Below are positions 52,212 to 61,553 of a DNA stretch of 64,000 nt, one piece after another. The translations under genes and the position numbers were made by a program. Within the stretch, counting starts at the first letter, position 1, and every line of letters starts with the position of its first letter. Location: NCBI RefSeq assembly GCF_000725805.1, contig NZ_JOFT01000024.1, positions 79,642-143,641 of the forward strand. Direction: 5' to 3'. Below the pieces are notes generated by a model. The model was not told where the DNA came from. It ran no database searches and saw only the letters and a list, made by a program, of their open reading frames with translations. Origin of the DNA: Streptomyces xanthophaeus (GTDB taxonomy: Bacteria; Actinomycetota; Actinomycetes; Streptomycetales; Streptomycetaceae).

Positions 52212-52232
52212 GTTCGCCACAGTTACCCGACC

Positions 52233-53444
52233 CTACTGTGCCGCGTACGGGTCTCCGTACGGGGCTGCCCGCCGGTCCCGGTGGCGCGCCCCGCGCGGGC
52301 GCCGGGCCAGTACGCCGGCCAGGACGAGCAGCGCCGCCGCTGCGGCCCCGGCCGCCGCGGCCCGCGGCAGGACACTGCGCGCGGGGGGCCGGACCGGTTC
52401 GGGTCCGGGGCCGAAGTACGTCTGCCCGGCCGCGGCGGCGACGGGCACCGCGGCCTCGGGCCGCACGGCCTCGGCCACCTGGAGCGCGGCGGCGGGGTCC
52501 ACCGTGCCGTGACCGCGGGCGTCGTCGCGCCCTCCCGCGGGCCGGTCGGACGCGGTGTCCTCCAGCAGCTTCTTGACCTGCGCCGGTGACAGGTCCGGGT
52601 GGGCGGCCTTGACCAGGGCCACGGCGCCGGAGACGAAGGCGGCGGCCGCGCTCGTGCCCCAGCCCTCGTAGTAGGAGCGGTCGGGGTCGGCGATGACCAC
52701 GTCGACGCCGGGGGCGCTGACGGTGGCGTACCAGTTGCGGGTGGAGAAGGGGGCCTTCTTGCCCTTGCGGTCGACGGCGGTGACGGCGATGACCCCGGGG
52801 TAGGCCGCCGGGTAGGAGATGCGGTCGCCGGCCTCGCCGCCGTTGCCCGCGGAGGCGACGACGACCACTCCCTTGGCGAGGGCGTACTGGACGGCCTCGT
52901 CCTCCCCGGCCTCGTGGTGGGCCGAGTCGCTGTCGTCGCCGAGGGACAGGTTGATCACGTCCGCGCCGTGGTCGGCGGCCCAGCGGATGCCCTCGGCGAG
53001 GGCGCCGCCCTTGTTCTCGCGGGCCTTCTCCCGGCCCGGGTCGCCCTCCTCCAGGATCACCCGCACCGGCAGGATCTTCGCCTGCGGGGCGAGGCCGAGG
53101 ACGCCCTGGCCGCCGCTGGGGCCGTGGCCGTGCCCGGCGATGATGCTGGCCATGGCGGTGCCGTGGCGGGCCCAGGCGCGGTCGCCGCGGCCCGCGCCCA
53201 TGCCGATGAGGTCCGTGCCCTCCAGGACCTGCCCGGCGAGGTCGGGATGCGTGGCGTCGACCCCGGTGTCGAGGACGGCGACGGTCACGCCGTCGCCCCG
53301 GGTGGTGCCCCAGGCCTCCTCGGCGCGCAGGGTCAGCAGGCCCCACTGCCGGTCGCGGATGGCGTCGGCGGCGGCCGGGGGCGCGGCCGCCGCCGTGAGG
53401 AGGACGGCGAGGGCGAGGGCGAACGCCCCCCGGGCTCGGCTCAT
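52233..53444 (-). CDS. Mycosin-like membrane-anchored subtilisin protease
   Basis: A 403-residue S8 protease. It has a signal peptide (residues about 1-26), catalytic Asp in VAVLDTGVD, His in RHGTAMAS and Ser in GTSAAAAFVSG, then a C-terminal membrane helix (AGAAAAALLVLAGVLA) and a basic tail. This layout matches type VII secretion mycosins, but no Esx, EccC or EccD gene is in the window. It may be an orphan or serve a distant system. The ATG overlaps the upstream gene's stop (ATGA). Confidence 0.88.
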   Translation of the reverse strand: MSRARGAFALALAVLLTAAAAPPAAADAIRDRQWGLLTLRAEEAWGTTRGDGVTVAVLDTGVDATHPDLAGQVLEGTDLIGMGAGRGDRAWARHGTAMASIIAGHGHGPSGGQGVLGLAPQAKILPVRVILEEGDPGREKARENKGGALAEGIRWAADHGADVINLSLGDDSDSAHHEAGEDEAVQYALAKGVVVVASAGNGGEAGDRISYPAAYPGVIAVTAVDRKGKKAPFSTRNWYATVSAPGVDVVIADPDRSYYEGWGTSAAAAFVSGAVALVKAAHPDLSPAQVKKLLEDTASDRPAGGRDDARGHGTVDPAAALQVAEAVRPEAAVPVAAAAGQTYFGPGPEPVRPPARSVLPRAAAAGAAAAALLVLAGVLARRPRGARHRDRRAAPYGDPYAAQ

Positions 53445-54232
53445 CGGGCGGGCTCCGGGCTGGGTGAGGCGGGCTTGGGCGGGACGGCGAGGGCCCGCAG
53501 GGCGCTCTGGACGCGGTCGGCGACTCCCCTGGCCTCGTGGCCGAGGCCGGCCTGGGCCGCGGCTCCGGTGGCGTCCTTCTTCAGCAGGTCCCCGGCCGGC
53601 CGGGGCGCGTCCACGGGGCGGCCGTCGGCGAAGGCGGAGACCGTGTAGACGACGACCGGGGCCTCGCGGAGCACCGAGGCGTCCCAGGCGGCGCGCTGGG
53701 CGTCGGTGAACCCGTACGCGGGCGGTGCGGTGAGCCGGCCGGTGAGGGCGGCCATCGCCGGGCCGTCGGCGGGGGTGAAGACCAGGCCGACGGTGACGAG
53801 GGAACTGCGGGTGGCGTCGGTGTAGGTGGCGCGCAGGACGCGGGTGCAGCCGGTGGCGGCCAGCAGCTGCTGCCAGTCGGCGGCGAGGGCGGCGGGGCAG
53901 TCCGCGTCGGGGGCCAGGCCGATCCGGGTCCAGGTCCGGTCGGCCGACCCGGGTCCGGCCGAGGGGCCGGTCAGGACGGGCGGCAGGAGGCTGTCCACGG
54001 GGGCGGCCCGCCACAGCGACGCGGCCTTGCGGTAGGCAGCGTCGGGGGGCAACGGGCGGTGCGCGGCGCGGTATTCCGCCACGGTGGTGACCGCGGCCCC
54101 GGCGGCCAGGCCCGCTCCGAGCAGGGCGCACACCACGGCGGCGAGGACCCGTCCGGGGTGGCGGCGCGGGGGCGGGGGCGACAGCGGGCCGGGGTCTCCC
54201 AGGACCGCGGTCGGCGGTGTAGACGTGCTCAT
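53441..54232 (-). CDS. Membrane-anchored exported protein coupled to the mycosin
   Basis: A 263-residue protein. A Pro/Arg-rich cytoplasmic start is followed by one membrane helix (VLAAVVCALLGAGLAAGAAV, residues about 27-47) and an exterior domain with VTVGLVFTPADGPAMAAL. I do not recognise the exterior fold. The stop overlaps the protease start, so the two are translationally coupled and probably form one membrane complex. Its GGAG RBS is 8 nt before the ATG. Confidence 0.78.
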   Translation of the reverse strand: MSTSTPPTAVLGDPGPLSPPPPRRHPGRVLAAVVCALLGAGLAAGAAVTTVAEYRAAHRPLPPDAAYRKAASLWRAAPVDSLLPPVLTGPSAGPGSADRTWTRIGLAPDADCPAALAADWQQLLAATGCTRVLRATYTDATRSSLVTVGLVFTPADGPAMAALTGRLTAPPAYGFTDAQRAAWDASVLREAPVVVYTVSAFADGRPVDAPRPAGDLLKKDATGAAAQAGLGHEARGVADRVQSALRALAVPPKPASPSPEPAR

Positions 54233-54362
54233 CCGGCGGCTCCGCCCCCCGTTCCGTACGGCTGCCTGCCCGTACTCTACGGTCCTGCGCGCCCCGACCG
54301 GACCCACCGGGTCCGGCCGTGACCCCTACCCACGGGTAGAGCCGTCTGGCAAGCTGCCGCCC

Positions 54363-55565
54363 ATGAGCTCCCCCGCCGCCGACCGTGCCCGGTACGACCG
54401 GGCGACCGCGCACCTCGACGCGCCCCTGGCGATCGTCGACCTCGACGCGTTCGACGCCAACGCCGACGACCTGGTGCGCCGGGCCGGCGGGAAGCCGGTG
54501 CGGGTCGCCAGCAAGTCCGTCCGGTGCCGTGCGCTCCTGGAACGGGTCCTGGCGCGGCCGGGGTTCGCCGGGATCATGTCGTACACCCTCGCCGAGTCGC
54601 TGTGGCTGGCCCGTTCCGGTTTCGAGGACGTGCTGCTGGCCTACCCGTCCGCCGACCGCGCCGGCTTCGCCGAGCTCGCCGCGGACCCCAAGCTCGCCGC
54701 CGCGGTCACCGTCATGATCGACGACCCGGCGCAGCTGGAGCTCGTCGACCGGTCGCGGGACGGCGGCACGCAGGAGGTGCGGGTCTGCCTGGAGCTGGAC
54801 ACCGCGCTGCACCTGTTCGGCGGGCGGGTGCGGGTCGGTGCCCGCCGCTCGCCGCTGCGCGAGCCGTCCCAGCTGGCCGCGCTGGCCGCTGCGGTCGCGG
54901 CCCGGCCCGGTTTCCGGGTGGTGGGGCTGATGGGGTACGAGGGTCACGTCGCCGGGGTCGGGGACGCGTTGGCGGGGCGTCCGCTGCGTTCCCGGGCGAT
55001 CCAGCTGATGCAGGCCGCGGCCCGCAAGGAGCTGGCCGCCCGCCGCGCCGAGACAGTACGGGCCGTACGGGAGGTCGTGCCGGACCTGGAGTTCGTCAAC
55101 GGCGGCGGGACCGGCAGCGTCCAGCAGACGGCGGCGGAGGACGCGGTCACGGAGATCGCCGCGGGCTCCGGGCTGTACGTGCCGCGGCTGTTCGACAACT
55201 ACACCTCCTTCCGGGGCCGTCCGGCCGCGCTGTTCGCCCAGCCCGTGGTGCGGCGGCCCGGTGTCGGCGTGGTCACCGTGCTGGGCGGGGGCTATCCCGC
55301 CTCCGGCGCGGCCGGGGCGGACCGGCTGCCGGTCCCGTACCTGCCCGAGGGGCTGCGCTACGACCCCCAGGAGGGGGCGGGCGAGGTGCAGACCCCGCTG
55401 CTCGGGAGCCCGGCCGACGACCTGCTGATCGGCGACCGGGTCTGGTTCCGGCACGCCAAGGCGGGCGAGCTGTGCGAGCGCTTCGACACGCTGCACCTGG
55501 TGGAGGGCGACCGGGTGACGGCCACCGCCCCGACGTACCGGGGCGAGGGCCGCACCTTCCTCTGA
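54363..55565 (+). CDS. D-threonine-aldolase-like PLP enzyme (amino acid deaminase/aldolase)
   Basis: A 400-residue fold-type III PLP protein. The PLP lysine lies in VRVASKSVRCRALL (near residue 47), GYEGHVAGVGD is conserved, and the C-terminal domain has GDRVWFRHAKAGELCERFD with metal-binding His and Cys residues. The family cleaves D-threonine or D-3-hydroxyaspartate-type beta-hydroxy amino acids. It is divergent from the mycosin pair. No RBS is strong near the ATG. Confidence 0.85.
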   Translation: MSSPAADRARYDRATAHLDAPLAIVDLDAFDANADDLVRRAGGKPVRVASKSVRCRALLERVLARPGFAGIMSYTLAESLWLARSGFEDVLLAYPSADRAGFAELAADPKLAAAVTVMIDDPAQLELVDRSRDGGTQEVRVCLELDTALHLFGGRVRVGARRSPLREPSQLAALAAAVAARPGFRVVGLMGYEGHVAGVGDALAGRPLRSRAIQLMQAAARKELAARRAETVRAVREVVPDLEFVNGGGTGSVQQTAAEDAVTEIAAGSGLYVPRLFDNYTSFRGRPAALFAQPVVRRPGVGVVTVLGGGYPASGAAGADRLPVPYLPEGLRYDPQEGAGEVQTPLLGSPADDLLIGDRVWFRHAKAGELCERFDTLHLVEGDRVTATAPTYRGEGRTFL

Positions 55566-55571
55566 CTGCGG

Positions 55572-56852
55572 TCAGTTCGGGAAGACCCGGTCCTGCTGGT
55601 CAGGGACGATGCTCGTGTCGTCCCGGCGCACCGGTCCCGGGGTCCCGTCGTGGTCGACGTAGCCCGTCGTGGCGCACGGGTAGGGGCTGCTCTTCTGCTT
55701 CTTGGGCTCGATGAACATGGGGTTCACGATCCACTTGCCGTCGCTGTCGTCGTAGGCGCGGCACATCAGCTCGTTCTTGTTCCGGTTGATCACGAGCCGC
55801 AGGGCGGTCGCGTCTCGCAGGAACGAGATGTCGGTGTCCGAGTCGCCCGCGGCGAACACCTGGCGGCTGGCGGCGGGCCGGACCTTCTCGGCCGCGGCGC
55901 CCCGGACGCCGTAGACCTCCTTGTTGATCCAGCAGCGCTTGCCGTCGATGTACGTGATCATCGTGTCGGCGCCGTCCGCGACGGATCCGCAGCCCTGGAG
56001 GTGGGAGGTGAACTTCCCGCCCTTCGTGGTGGTGTTGCGGATGCCGATGACGTGGTCGGCGCCGATGCCGGCGCCCGCGGCCCACACCTCCACGACCGGC
56101 TGCGGCGAGGCGGAGCTGATCCAGACGTCGAATCCCGCCTTCTGCAGGCTCTTGACCAGGTCCTTCTGCTGGTCGTAGTAGCGGACCCAGCCGGTGGCGG
56201 TGCCGCTGCCGACCTGCTGCACGGCGCCGACGGGCGCGGCCAGGTTCTCCTTGCGGGCGGCGGCCGCGAAGCCGCGTACCTCGCGGGCCGTCCAGCCCTG
56301 CATCAGCTGGGGCAGCCAGGCGTAGGAGGGTTCGGTCGTGCGGCGGTCCCAGCCCGCGAAGGCCGCGGCGCCGGTGCGGGTCGCGGCGGTGCCGTAGACC
56401 GCGTTCACCTCGTCGGCGCAGGCGGCGCCCTGCGGGGTGCCGGTGGGCAGCGGGGCTCCGGGACGGGCGAGCGGGCCGCAGGCGGCGGCCAGCGCCCGGG
56501 CCGCGGCGGGGGTGAGGTGGCGGCTGGTGGTGGACCAGTCGCCGCCCGCGGGCTGGCGGATCTTCCCGTTGCGCAGCAGCCAGAACATGGTGGCGTCGCC
56601 GACGTCGTTCTTGACGACGGTGTTGTCCCAGTCGAAGACGGCGACGGGTCTGGTGCGGCCGTGGCGGTACGGGTGGCAGCTGCCGTACCGGTCGATGAGC
56701 TCCTGGAGCCGCGCCTGGTTGTCCCCGTACCAGCCGGGTCCGACGCTCACGCGCGGACAGGCGGCCTGGCCCGCCTGGGCCGGGGGCGCCAGCAGGAGGC
56801 CGGAGCCGGTGACCGCTATGAGGGCGAGGGGGGCCGCCCATCTTCTCTGCAT
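55572..56852 (-). CDS. Secreted HAD-superfamily acid phosphatase
   Basis: A 426-residue exported protein. A signal peptide (residues about 1-27, ending PPAQAG) precedes a HAD domain: motif I FDWDNTVVKND near residue 73, motif II SSASPQPVVEVW, and motif III/IV AAGDSDTDISFL. Cys residues suggest disulfides outside the cell. It probably releases phosphate from an external organic phosphate; the substrate is unknown. GGAGG lies 6 nt before the ATG. Confidence 0.85.
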   Translation of the reverse strand: MQRRWAAPLALIAVTGSGLLLAPPAQAGQAACPRVSVGPGWYGDNQARLQELIDRYGSCHPYRHGRTRPVAVFDWDNTVVKNDVGDATMFWLLRNGKIRQPAGGDWSTTSRHLTPAAARALAAACGPLARPGAPLPTGTPQGAACADEVNAVYGTAATRTGAAAFAGWDRRTTEPSYAWLPQLMQGWTAREVRGFAAAARKENLAAPVGAVQQVGSGTATGWVRYYDQQKDLVKSLQKAGFDVWISSASPQPVVEVWAAGAGIGADHVIGIRNTTTKGGKFTSHLQGCGSVADGADTMITYIDGKRCWINKEVYGVRGAAAEKVRPAASRQVFAAGDSDTDISFLRDATALRLVINRNKNELMCRAYDDSDGKWIVNPMFIEPKKQKSSPYPCATTGYVDHDGTPGPVRRDDTSIVPDQQDRVFPN

Positions 56853-56933
56853 GCTGTTCCTCCGGGGGTCGGTGCACGGGAAAGGGAGCGGGAGCGGGGT
56901 GGAAAGGGGCCGGGAGAAGGCCCGGGAAGGGGA

Positions 56934-56961
56934 CAGCCGGGCACCTTGCGGCGCCCGGCTG
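56934..56961 (-). terminator. Hairpin after the SDR gene
   Basis: 9-bp arms CAGCCGGGC (56934-56942) and GCCCGGCTG (56953-56961) with a 10-nt loop lie 24 bp past the SDR stop. It would end the glnA4-aldehyde dehydrogenase-SDR transcript. Confidence 0.55.
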
Positions 56962-56984
56962 GCGTGGCTCACTGGGGGCGGGGC

Positions 56985-57779
56985 CTACAGGGGGGTCACG
57001 TACGCGCCGGAGATGCCTCCGTCGACGAGGAAGTCGGTGGCGTTGATGAAGGAGGAGTCGTCGCTGGCGAGGAAGGCGACGGCGGCGGCGATCTCGGTGG
57101 GCTCGGCGAAGCGGCCCAGCGGGATGTGGACGAGGCGGCGGGCGGCGCGCTCGGGGTCCTTGGCGAAGAGCTCCTGCAGGAGCGGGGTGTTGACGGGCCC
57201 GGGGCACAGGGCGTTGACCCGGATGCCCTCGCGGGCGAACTGCACGCCGAGCTCGCGGGACATGGCGAGGACGCCGCCCTTGGAGGCGGTGTAGGAGATC
57301 TGGGAGGTGGCGGCGCCCATCCGGGCCACGAAGGAGGCGGTGTTGATGATGGAGCCGCGGCCCTGGCGCTGCATGTAGGGCAGGGCGGCCTTGCAGCACA
57401 GGTAGACGGAGGTCAGGTTGACGTCCTGGACCCGGCGCCAGGCGTCGAGTTCGGTGGTGAGGATCGAGTCGTCGTCCGGGGGCGAGATGCCCGCGTTGTT
57501 GAAGGCGATGTCGACGGAGCCGTAGGTGTCGAAGGCCGTCTTGAACAGGGCGTCGACCTGTTCCTTGTCGGTGACGTCCACCTTGACGAAGGTGCCGCCG
57601 ACCTCCTCGGCGGCGGCCTTGCCGGCCGTCTCGTCGATGTCGGCGCAGACCACGTTCGCGCCTTCGGAGGCGAGCCTGCGGGCGGTGGCGAGACCGATGC
57701 CGCTGCCGGCTCCGGTGATCACGGCGGTGCGGCCGACCAGGCGGCGGCAGACGATCGCTTCAGGGGTCTGGCTGGACAT
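56985..57779 (-). CDS. SDR-family dehydrogenase
   Basis: A 264-residue classical SDR. TGAGSGIG (NAD binding, residues about 23-30), NNAG, catalytic Ser/Tyr/Lys with YTASKGG and the CPGPVNT loop are all present. In this cluster it probably oxidises the alcohol of a gamma-glutamylated amino alcohol (gamma-glutamyl-ethanolamide) to the aldehyde that the next enzyme uses. It starts 4 bp after the aldehyde dehydrogenase stop with GGAGG upstream. Confidence 0.88.
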   Translation of the reverse strand: MSSQTPEAIVCRRLVGRTAVITGAGSGIGLATARRLASEGANVVCADIDETAGKAAAEEVGGTFVKVDVTDKEQVDALFKTAFDTYGSVDIAFNNAGISPPDDDSILTTELDAWRRVQDVNLTSVYLCCKAALPYMQRQGRGSIINTASFVARMGAATSQISYTASKGGVLAMSRELGVQFAREGIRVNALCPGPVNTPLLQELFAKDPERAARRLVHIPLGRFAEPTEIAAAVAFLASDDSSFINATDFLVDGGISGAYVTPL

Positions 57780-57783
57780 GGTT

Positions 57784-59163
57784 TCAGGCCTCCGTGCTGA
57801 TGAAGACGTTCTTGGTCTCGGTGAAAGCGGTGAGGGCGTCGGGTCCGAGCTCGCGGCCGAGTCCGGACTGCTTGTAGCCGCCGAAGGGGGTCCAGTAGCG
57901 GACGCTGCTGTGGGAGTTGACCGACAGGTTGCCCGCGGCGACGGCGCGCGAGACGCGCAGCGCGCGGCCGATGTCGCGGGTCCAGAGGGAGCCGGAGAGT
58001 CCGTACGCGGTCGCGTTGGCCAGGCGTACGGCGTCCTCCTCGTCCTCGAAGGGCAGGACCACGGCGACGGGCCCGAAGACCTCCTCGGTGGCCACGGGCG
58101 CGGTGGGGGCCACCTCCGTGACGAGGGTCGGCGGGTACCAGAAGCCGGGGCCCTCGGGGGCCGAGCCGCGTACGGCCGTGAGGTCGTCGGTGACGTAGGA
58201 CCGTACGCGGTCCAGCTGGGCGCGCGAGATCAGCGGGCCCATCTGCGTCTTCTCGTCGGACGGGTCGCCCACCACGACGCCCTCGATGCCCGGGGCGAGC
58301 AGCTCCAGGAAGCGGTCGTAGGCGGAGCGCTGGACGAGGATCCGGGTGCGGGCACAGCAGTCCTGGCCGGTGTTGTCGAGGAAGGCCATGGGGGCGGCCG
58401 CTGCGGCGGCCTCCAGGTCCGCGTCGGCGAAGACGATGTTGGGGCTCTTGCCGCCCAGTTCGAGGGTGACCCGCTTCACCCTCTCGGCGCACTTGGCCAT
58501 GATCTGCTTGCCGACGCGGGTGGAGCCGGTGAAGACGATCTTGGCCACGCCGGGGTGCTCGACCAGGGCGTCGCCCGCCACCGCCCCGTGGCCGGGGAGC
58601 ACCTGGAAGAGGTGCTCGGGGATCCCGGCTTCGAGGGCGAGTTCGGCGAGGCGCAGCGCGGTCAGGGGGGTGGTCTCGGCGGGCTTGAGGATGACGGCGT
58701 TGCCCGCGGCCAGGGCGGGGGCCAGGCCCCAGGCGGCGATCGGCATGGGGAAGTTCCAGGGGGCGATCACGCCGATGACGCCGAGGGGTTCGAGGAAGGT
58801 GACGTCGATGCCGCCCGCGACGGGGATCTGGCGGCCGGAGAGGCGTTCCACTCCCCCGGCTGCGAATTCGAGCAGGTCGCGGACGTTGCCCGCCTCCCAG
58901 CGGGCGTTGCCGATGGTGTGACCGGCTTCGCGGACCTCCAGCTGGGCCAGCTCCTCGACGTGCCCGTCGACGACGGCGGCGAAGCGGCGCAGCAGCCGGG
59001 CCCGGTCGGCGGGGGCCGCGGCGGCCCAGCCTCGCTGGGCGGCGGTGGCGCGGGCCACGGCGGCGTCGACGTCGTCCCGTGTGGCGGCCGGGACGACGGC
59101 GACGGTTTCCTCGGTGGCCGGGTTCAGCACCCTGAGATCGGACGGGGCCAGCACATCGGACAC
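57784..59163 (-). CDS. Aldehyde dehydrogenase
   Basis: A 459-residue NAD(P)-dependent ALDH. The motifs are APWNFP, VFTGSTRVGK, TLELGGKSPNIVF (catalytic Glu) and the nucleophile region NTGQDCCARTRI (Cys near residue 265). It would oxidise a gamma-glutamyl-aminoaldehyde to the acid. Its position between glnA4 and the SDR matches the gamma-glutamylation pathways for polyamines (Puu) and ethanolamine. It follows glnA4 after 66 bp. The GTG start is preceded by an ordinary RBS region. Confidence 0.92.
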   Translation of the reverse strand: MSDVLAPSDLRVLNPATEETVAVVPAATRDDVDAAVARATAAQRGWAAAAPADRARLLRRFAAVVDGHVEELAQLEVREAGHTIGNARWEAGNVRDLLEFAAGGVERLSGRQIPVAGGIDVTFLEPLGVIGVIAPWNFPMPIAAWGLAPALAAGNAVILKPAETTPLTALRLAELALEAGIPEHLFQVLPGHGAVAGDALVEHPGVAKIVFTGSTRVGKQIMAKCAERVKRVTLELGGKSPNIVFADADLEAAAAAAPMAFLDNTGQDCCARTRILVQRSAYDRFLELLAPGIEGVVVGDPSDEKTQMGPLISRAQLDRVRSYVTDDLTAVRGSAPEGPGFWYPPTLVTEVAPTAPVATEEVFGPVAVVLPFEDEEDAVRLANATAYGLSGSLWTRDIGRALRVSRAVAAGNLSVNSHSSVRYWTPFGGYKQSGLGRELGPDALTAFTETKNVFISTEA

Positions 59164-59229
59164 GTGGTGCCTCTCAGACTTTCGGTTCGGTGCGGGACGG
59201 GCGGGCGCGTGCGGGAGGGCGTGCGCGCC

Positions 59230-60594
59230 TTACAGGCGTTCGAAGGAGCGGCGCAGCTCCCAGTCGGTGACCGCGGAGTCGTAGGCGTCGAGTTCCACGC
59301 GGGCCATGTTGCGGTAGTGGGCGACCACTTCGGGGCCGAAGGCCGCCTTGGCGATCTCGCTGTTCTCCCAGAGCTCGGCGGCCTCGCGCAGGGTGCCGGG
59401 CACGTGTGCGTAGTCGCCGGTGTAGGCGTTGCCCGCGCAGACCTCCGGCAGTTCCAGCTCGTTCTCGACGCCGTAGAGCCCGGCCGCGACGAGACCGGCG
59501 ACGGCGAGGTACGGGTTGACGTCGCCGCCGGGGAGGCGGTTCTCGAAGCGCATGGAGCGGCCGTGGCCGACCACGCGCAGGGCGCAGGTGCGGTTGTCCA
59601 CGCCCCAGGCGACGGCCGTGGGGGCGAAGGAACCGGGCCGGAAACGCTTGTACGAATTGATGTTGGGAGCGTAGAGAAGGGAGAAGTCGCGCAGCGCGGC
59701 CAGCTGACCCGCCAGGAAGTGCCGCATCACCGGTGACATGCCGCCCGGGCCGTCGCCGGCCATCGCATTGCGTCCGTCGGCGTCACCCAGGGAGAGGTGG
59801 ATGTGGCAGGAGTTGCCCTCGCGCTCGTCGTACTTGGCCATGAAGGTGAGCGAGACGCCTTCCTGGGCGGCGATCTCCTTGGCCCCCGTCTTGTAGACGG
59901 CGTGCTGGTCGCAGGTGGTGAGCGCCTCGTCGTAGCGGAAGGCGATCTCGTGCTGGCCGAGGTTGCACTCCCCCTTCGCCGACTCGACGACCAGGCCCGC
60001 GGCCTGCATCTCGTTGCGGATCCGGCGCAGCAGGGGCTCGATGCGGCCGGTCCCGAGGACGGAGTAGTCGATGTTGTACTGGTTGGCGGGGGTGAGGCCC
60101 CGGTAGTCGGCGTTCCAGGCCTGCTCGTAGGTGTCCTGGAAGACCATGAACTCCAGCTCGGTGCCGACCATCGCGGTGTAGCCGTGTCCGGCGAGGCGTT
60201 CCAGCTGGCGGCGCAGGATCTGCCGGGGCGCGGCGACGACGGGCGTGCTGTCGTTCCAGGCGAGGTCGGCGAGGAGGAAGGCGCTGCCGGGGTTCCAGGG
60301 GATGCGGCGCAGGGTCGCGGTGTCGGGGTGCATGGCGAAGTCGCCGTAGCCCCGGTCCCAGGAGGACATCTCGTACCCGTCGACCGTGTTCATGTCGGTG
60401 TCGACGGCGAGAAGGTAGTTGCAGCCCTCGGTGCCGTGCTCGAGGACCTCGTCGAGGAAGAACTGTGCGGCGAACCGCTTGCCCTGGAGCCGTCCCTGCA
60501 TGTCGGGGAAGGCCAGGACGACGGTGTCGATCTCACCGCTGGCGACGAGGGCACGGAGCTCCTCGATCGCGAGCGGCGGCTTGCGGTCTACCAC
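59230..60594 (-). CDS. glnA4: Glutamine-synthetase-like gamma-glutamyl amide synthetase (GlnA4 type)
   Basis: A 454-residue GS-fold enzyme. GTELEFMVF and GECNLGQHEI (metal-binding Glu residues), EGNSCHIHLSL (metal His), and FENRLPGGDVNPYLA are visible. The NLYDL adenylylation loop of true GlnA is absent, so it is not adenylylated. The S. coelicolor homolog GlnA4 (SCO1613) ligates glutamate to ethanolamine. The neighbouring ALDH, SDR, permease and C26 hydrolase support the same role here. The GTG at 60594 has GGAGAG 8 nt upstream. Confidence 0.88.
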   Translation of the reverse strand: MVDRKPPLAIEELRALVASGEIDTVVLAFPDMQGRLQGKRFAAQFFLDEVLEHGTEGCNYLLAVDTDMNTVDGYEMSSWDRGYGDFAMHPDTATLRRIPWNPGSAFLLADLAWNDSTPVVAAPRQILRRQLERLAGHGYTAMVGTELEFMVFQDTYEQAWNADYRGLTPANQYNIDYSVLGTGRIEPLLRRIRNEMQAAGLVVESAKGECNLGQHEIAFRYDEALTTCDQHAVYKTGAKEIAAQEGVSLTFMAKYDEREGNSCHIHLSLGDADGRNAMAGDGPGGMSPVMRHFLAGQLAALRDFSLLYAPNINSYKRFRPGSFAPTAVAWGVDNRTCALRVVGHGRSMRFENRLPGGDVNPYLAVAGLVAAGLYGVENELELPEVCAGNAYTGDYAHVPGTLREAAELWENSEIAKAAFGPEVVAHYRNMARVELDAYDSAVTDWELRRSFERL

Positions 60595-60631
60595 GGGAAT
60601 CTCTCCTTCGGTGAGCCGAGGAGGCCTAAGG

Positions 60632-60650
60632 TATTGAATAGAACCATTGC
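60632..60650. promoter_or_regulatory. A/T-rich divergent promoter/operator between glnA4 and the FadR gene
   Basis: TATTGAATA (60632-60640) is palindromic, and AACCATTGC (60642-60650) recurs before the permease gene at 61618-61626. It sits midway between the two divergent starts and is likely to contain promoter elements and the local regulator's site. Confidence 0.45.
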
Positions 60651-60671
60651 TTGGGAAGGGGAGGAGCCGAG

Positions 60672-61418
60672 ATGACCGATACGGCGAGCGAAGGCGAAGC
60701 CCTCGCACGGCTGAATCCCGTGCTGCGTCAGGTGCGGGCGGGCAACGGTTTCGAGGAGGCCCTGGAGCAGATCCTCCAGGTGGTCCGGCTGGGCCTGGTC
60801 CCGGGCGGGGAACGGCTGCCGCCCGAGCGGGAACTGGCGGAGCGGATGGGGATCAGCCGGGTCACGCTGCGCGAGGTGCTCAAGGTCCTCCAGGACCAGG
60901 GCCTGGTGGAGTCCCGGCGCGGACGGTACGGAGGAACGTTCGTCCTGCCCCGCGCCGACACCCCGGCCGGCGGCGTCGAGGAAGAGCTGCGCCGGCGCGT
61001 CGCCGGGGTGGACATCGAGGACGTCCTGCGGTTCCGCGAGGTGCTGGAGGTGGGCGCGGCCGGGCTGTGCGCCTCCCAGGGACTCACCGAGGAGGGCACC
61101 GAACGGCTGCTCCGGGCCCTGACGGCCACGCACGACGCCCCGCTCGCCGACTACCGCCGCCAGGACACCCTCTTCCACCTGACCCTGTGCGAACTGGCGG
61201 GTTCCGCCACCCTGACGGCCCAGTACGCGGCCGTCCGGGCCACCGTCAACGACCTGCTGGACTGCATCCCGCTGCTGGTGCGCAACCTGGAGCACTCCCA
61301 GCAGCAGCACACCGCCCTGGTCGAGGCGGTGCGGGAGCAGGACGCGGCCCGGGCCCGGGAGACGATGCGCGAGCACTGCTGCGGCACGGCAGCCCTGCTG
61401 CGCGGCTTCCTGACCTGA
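60672..61418 (+). CDS. FadR-type GntR transcriptional regulator
   Basis: A 248-residue regulator. The GntR winged helix is LPPERELAERMGISRVTLREVLKVL (residues about 55-80), and the all-helical FCD ligand domain spans about 110-245 (DIEDVLRFREVLEVGAAGL; DTLFHLTLCELAG). It is divergent from glnA4 and 5' of the permease, so it probably senses a pathway metabolite and represses both sides. The start has GGGGAGGAG upstream. Confidence 0.9.
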   Translation: MTDTASEGEALARLNPVLRQVRAGNGFEEALEQILQVVRLGLVPGGERLPPERELAERMGISRVTLREVLKVLQDQGLVESRRGRYGGTFVLPRADTPAGGVEEELRRRVAGVDIEDVLRFREVLEVGAAGLCASQGLTEEGTERLLRALTATHDAPLADYRRQDTLFHLTLCELAGSATLTAQYAAVRATVNDLLDCIPLLVRNLEHSQQQHTALVEAVREQDAARARETMREHCCGTAALLRGFLT

Positions 61419-61553
61419 GCCGGCCCGGGGGCGGCGGCGCACGGCCCGCCCGCCGCCTTCCGCGCACCCGCATCCCGGCCGGCTCCCGCCCGGCCGCCGC
61501 CTGCCGCCGCCGGCTGCCGCGCCCGCACCGCGCCCGCCGACCGGGAGGCTTTC

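Noticed and set aside
57526..59736. A 736-residue plus-strand ORF opposite the aldehyde dehydrogenase
   Set aside because: It is antisense to clear ALDH and SDR genes, with shadow composition.
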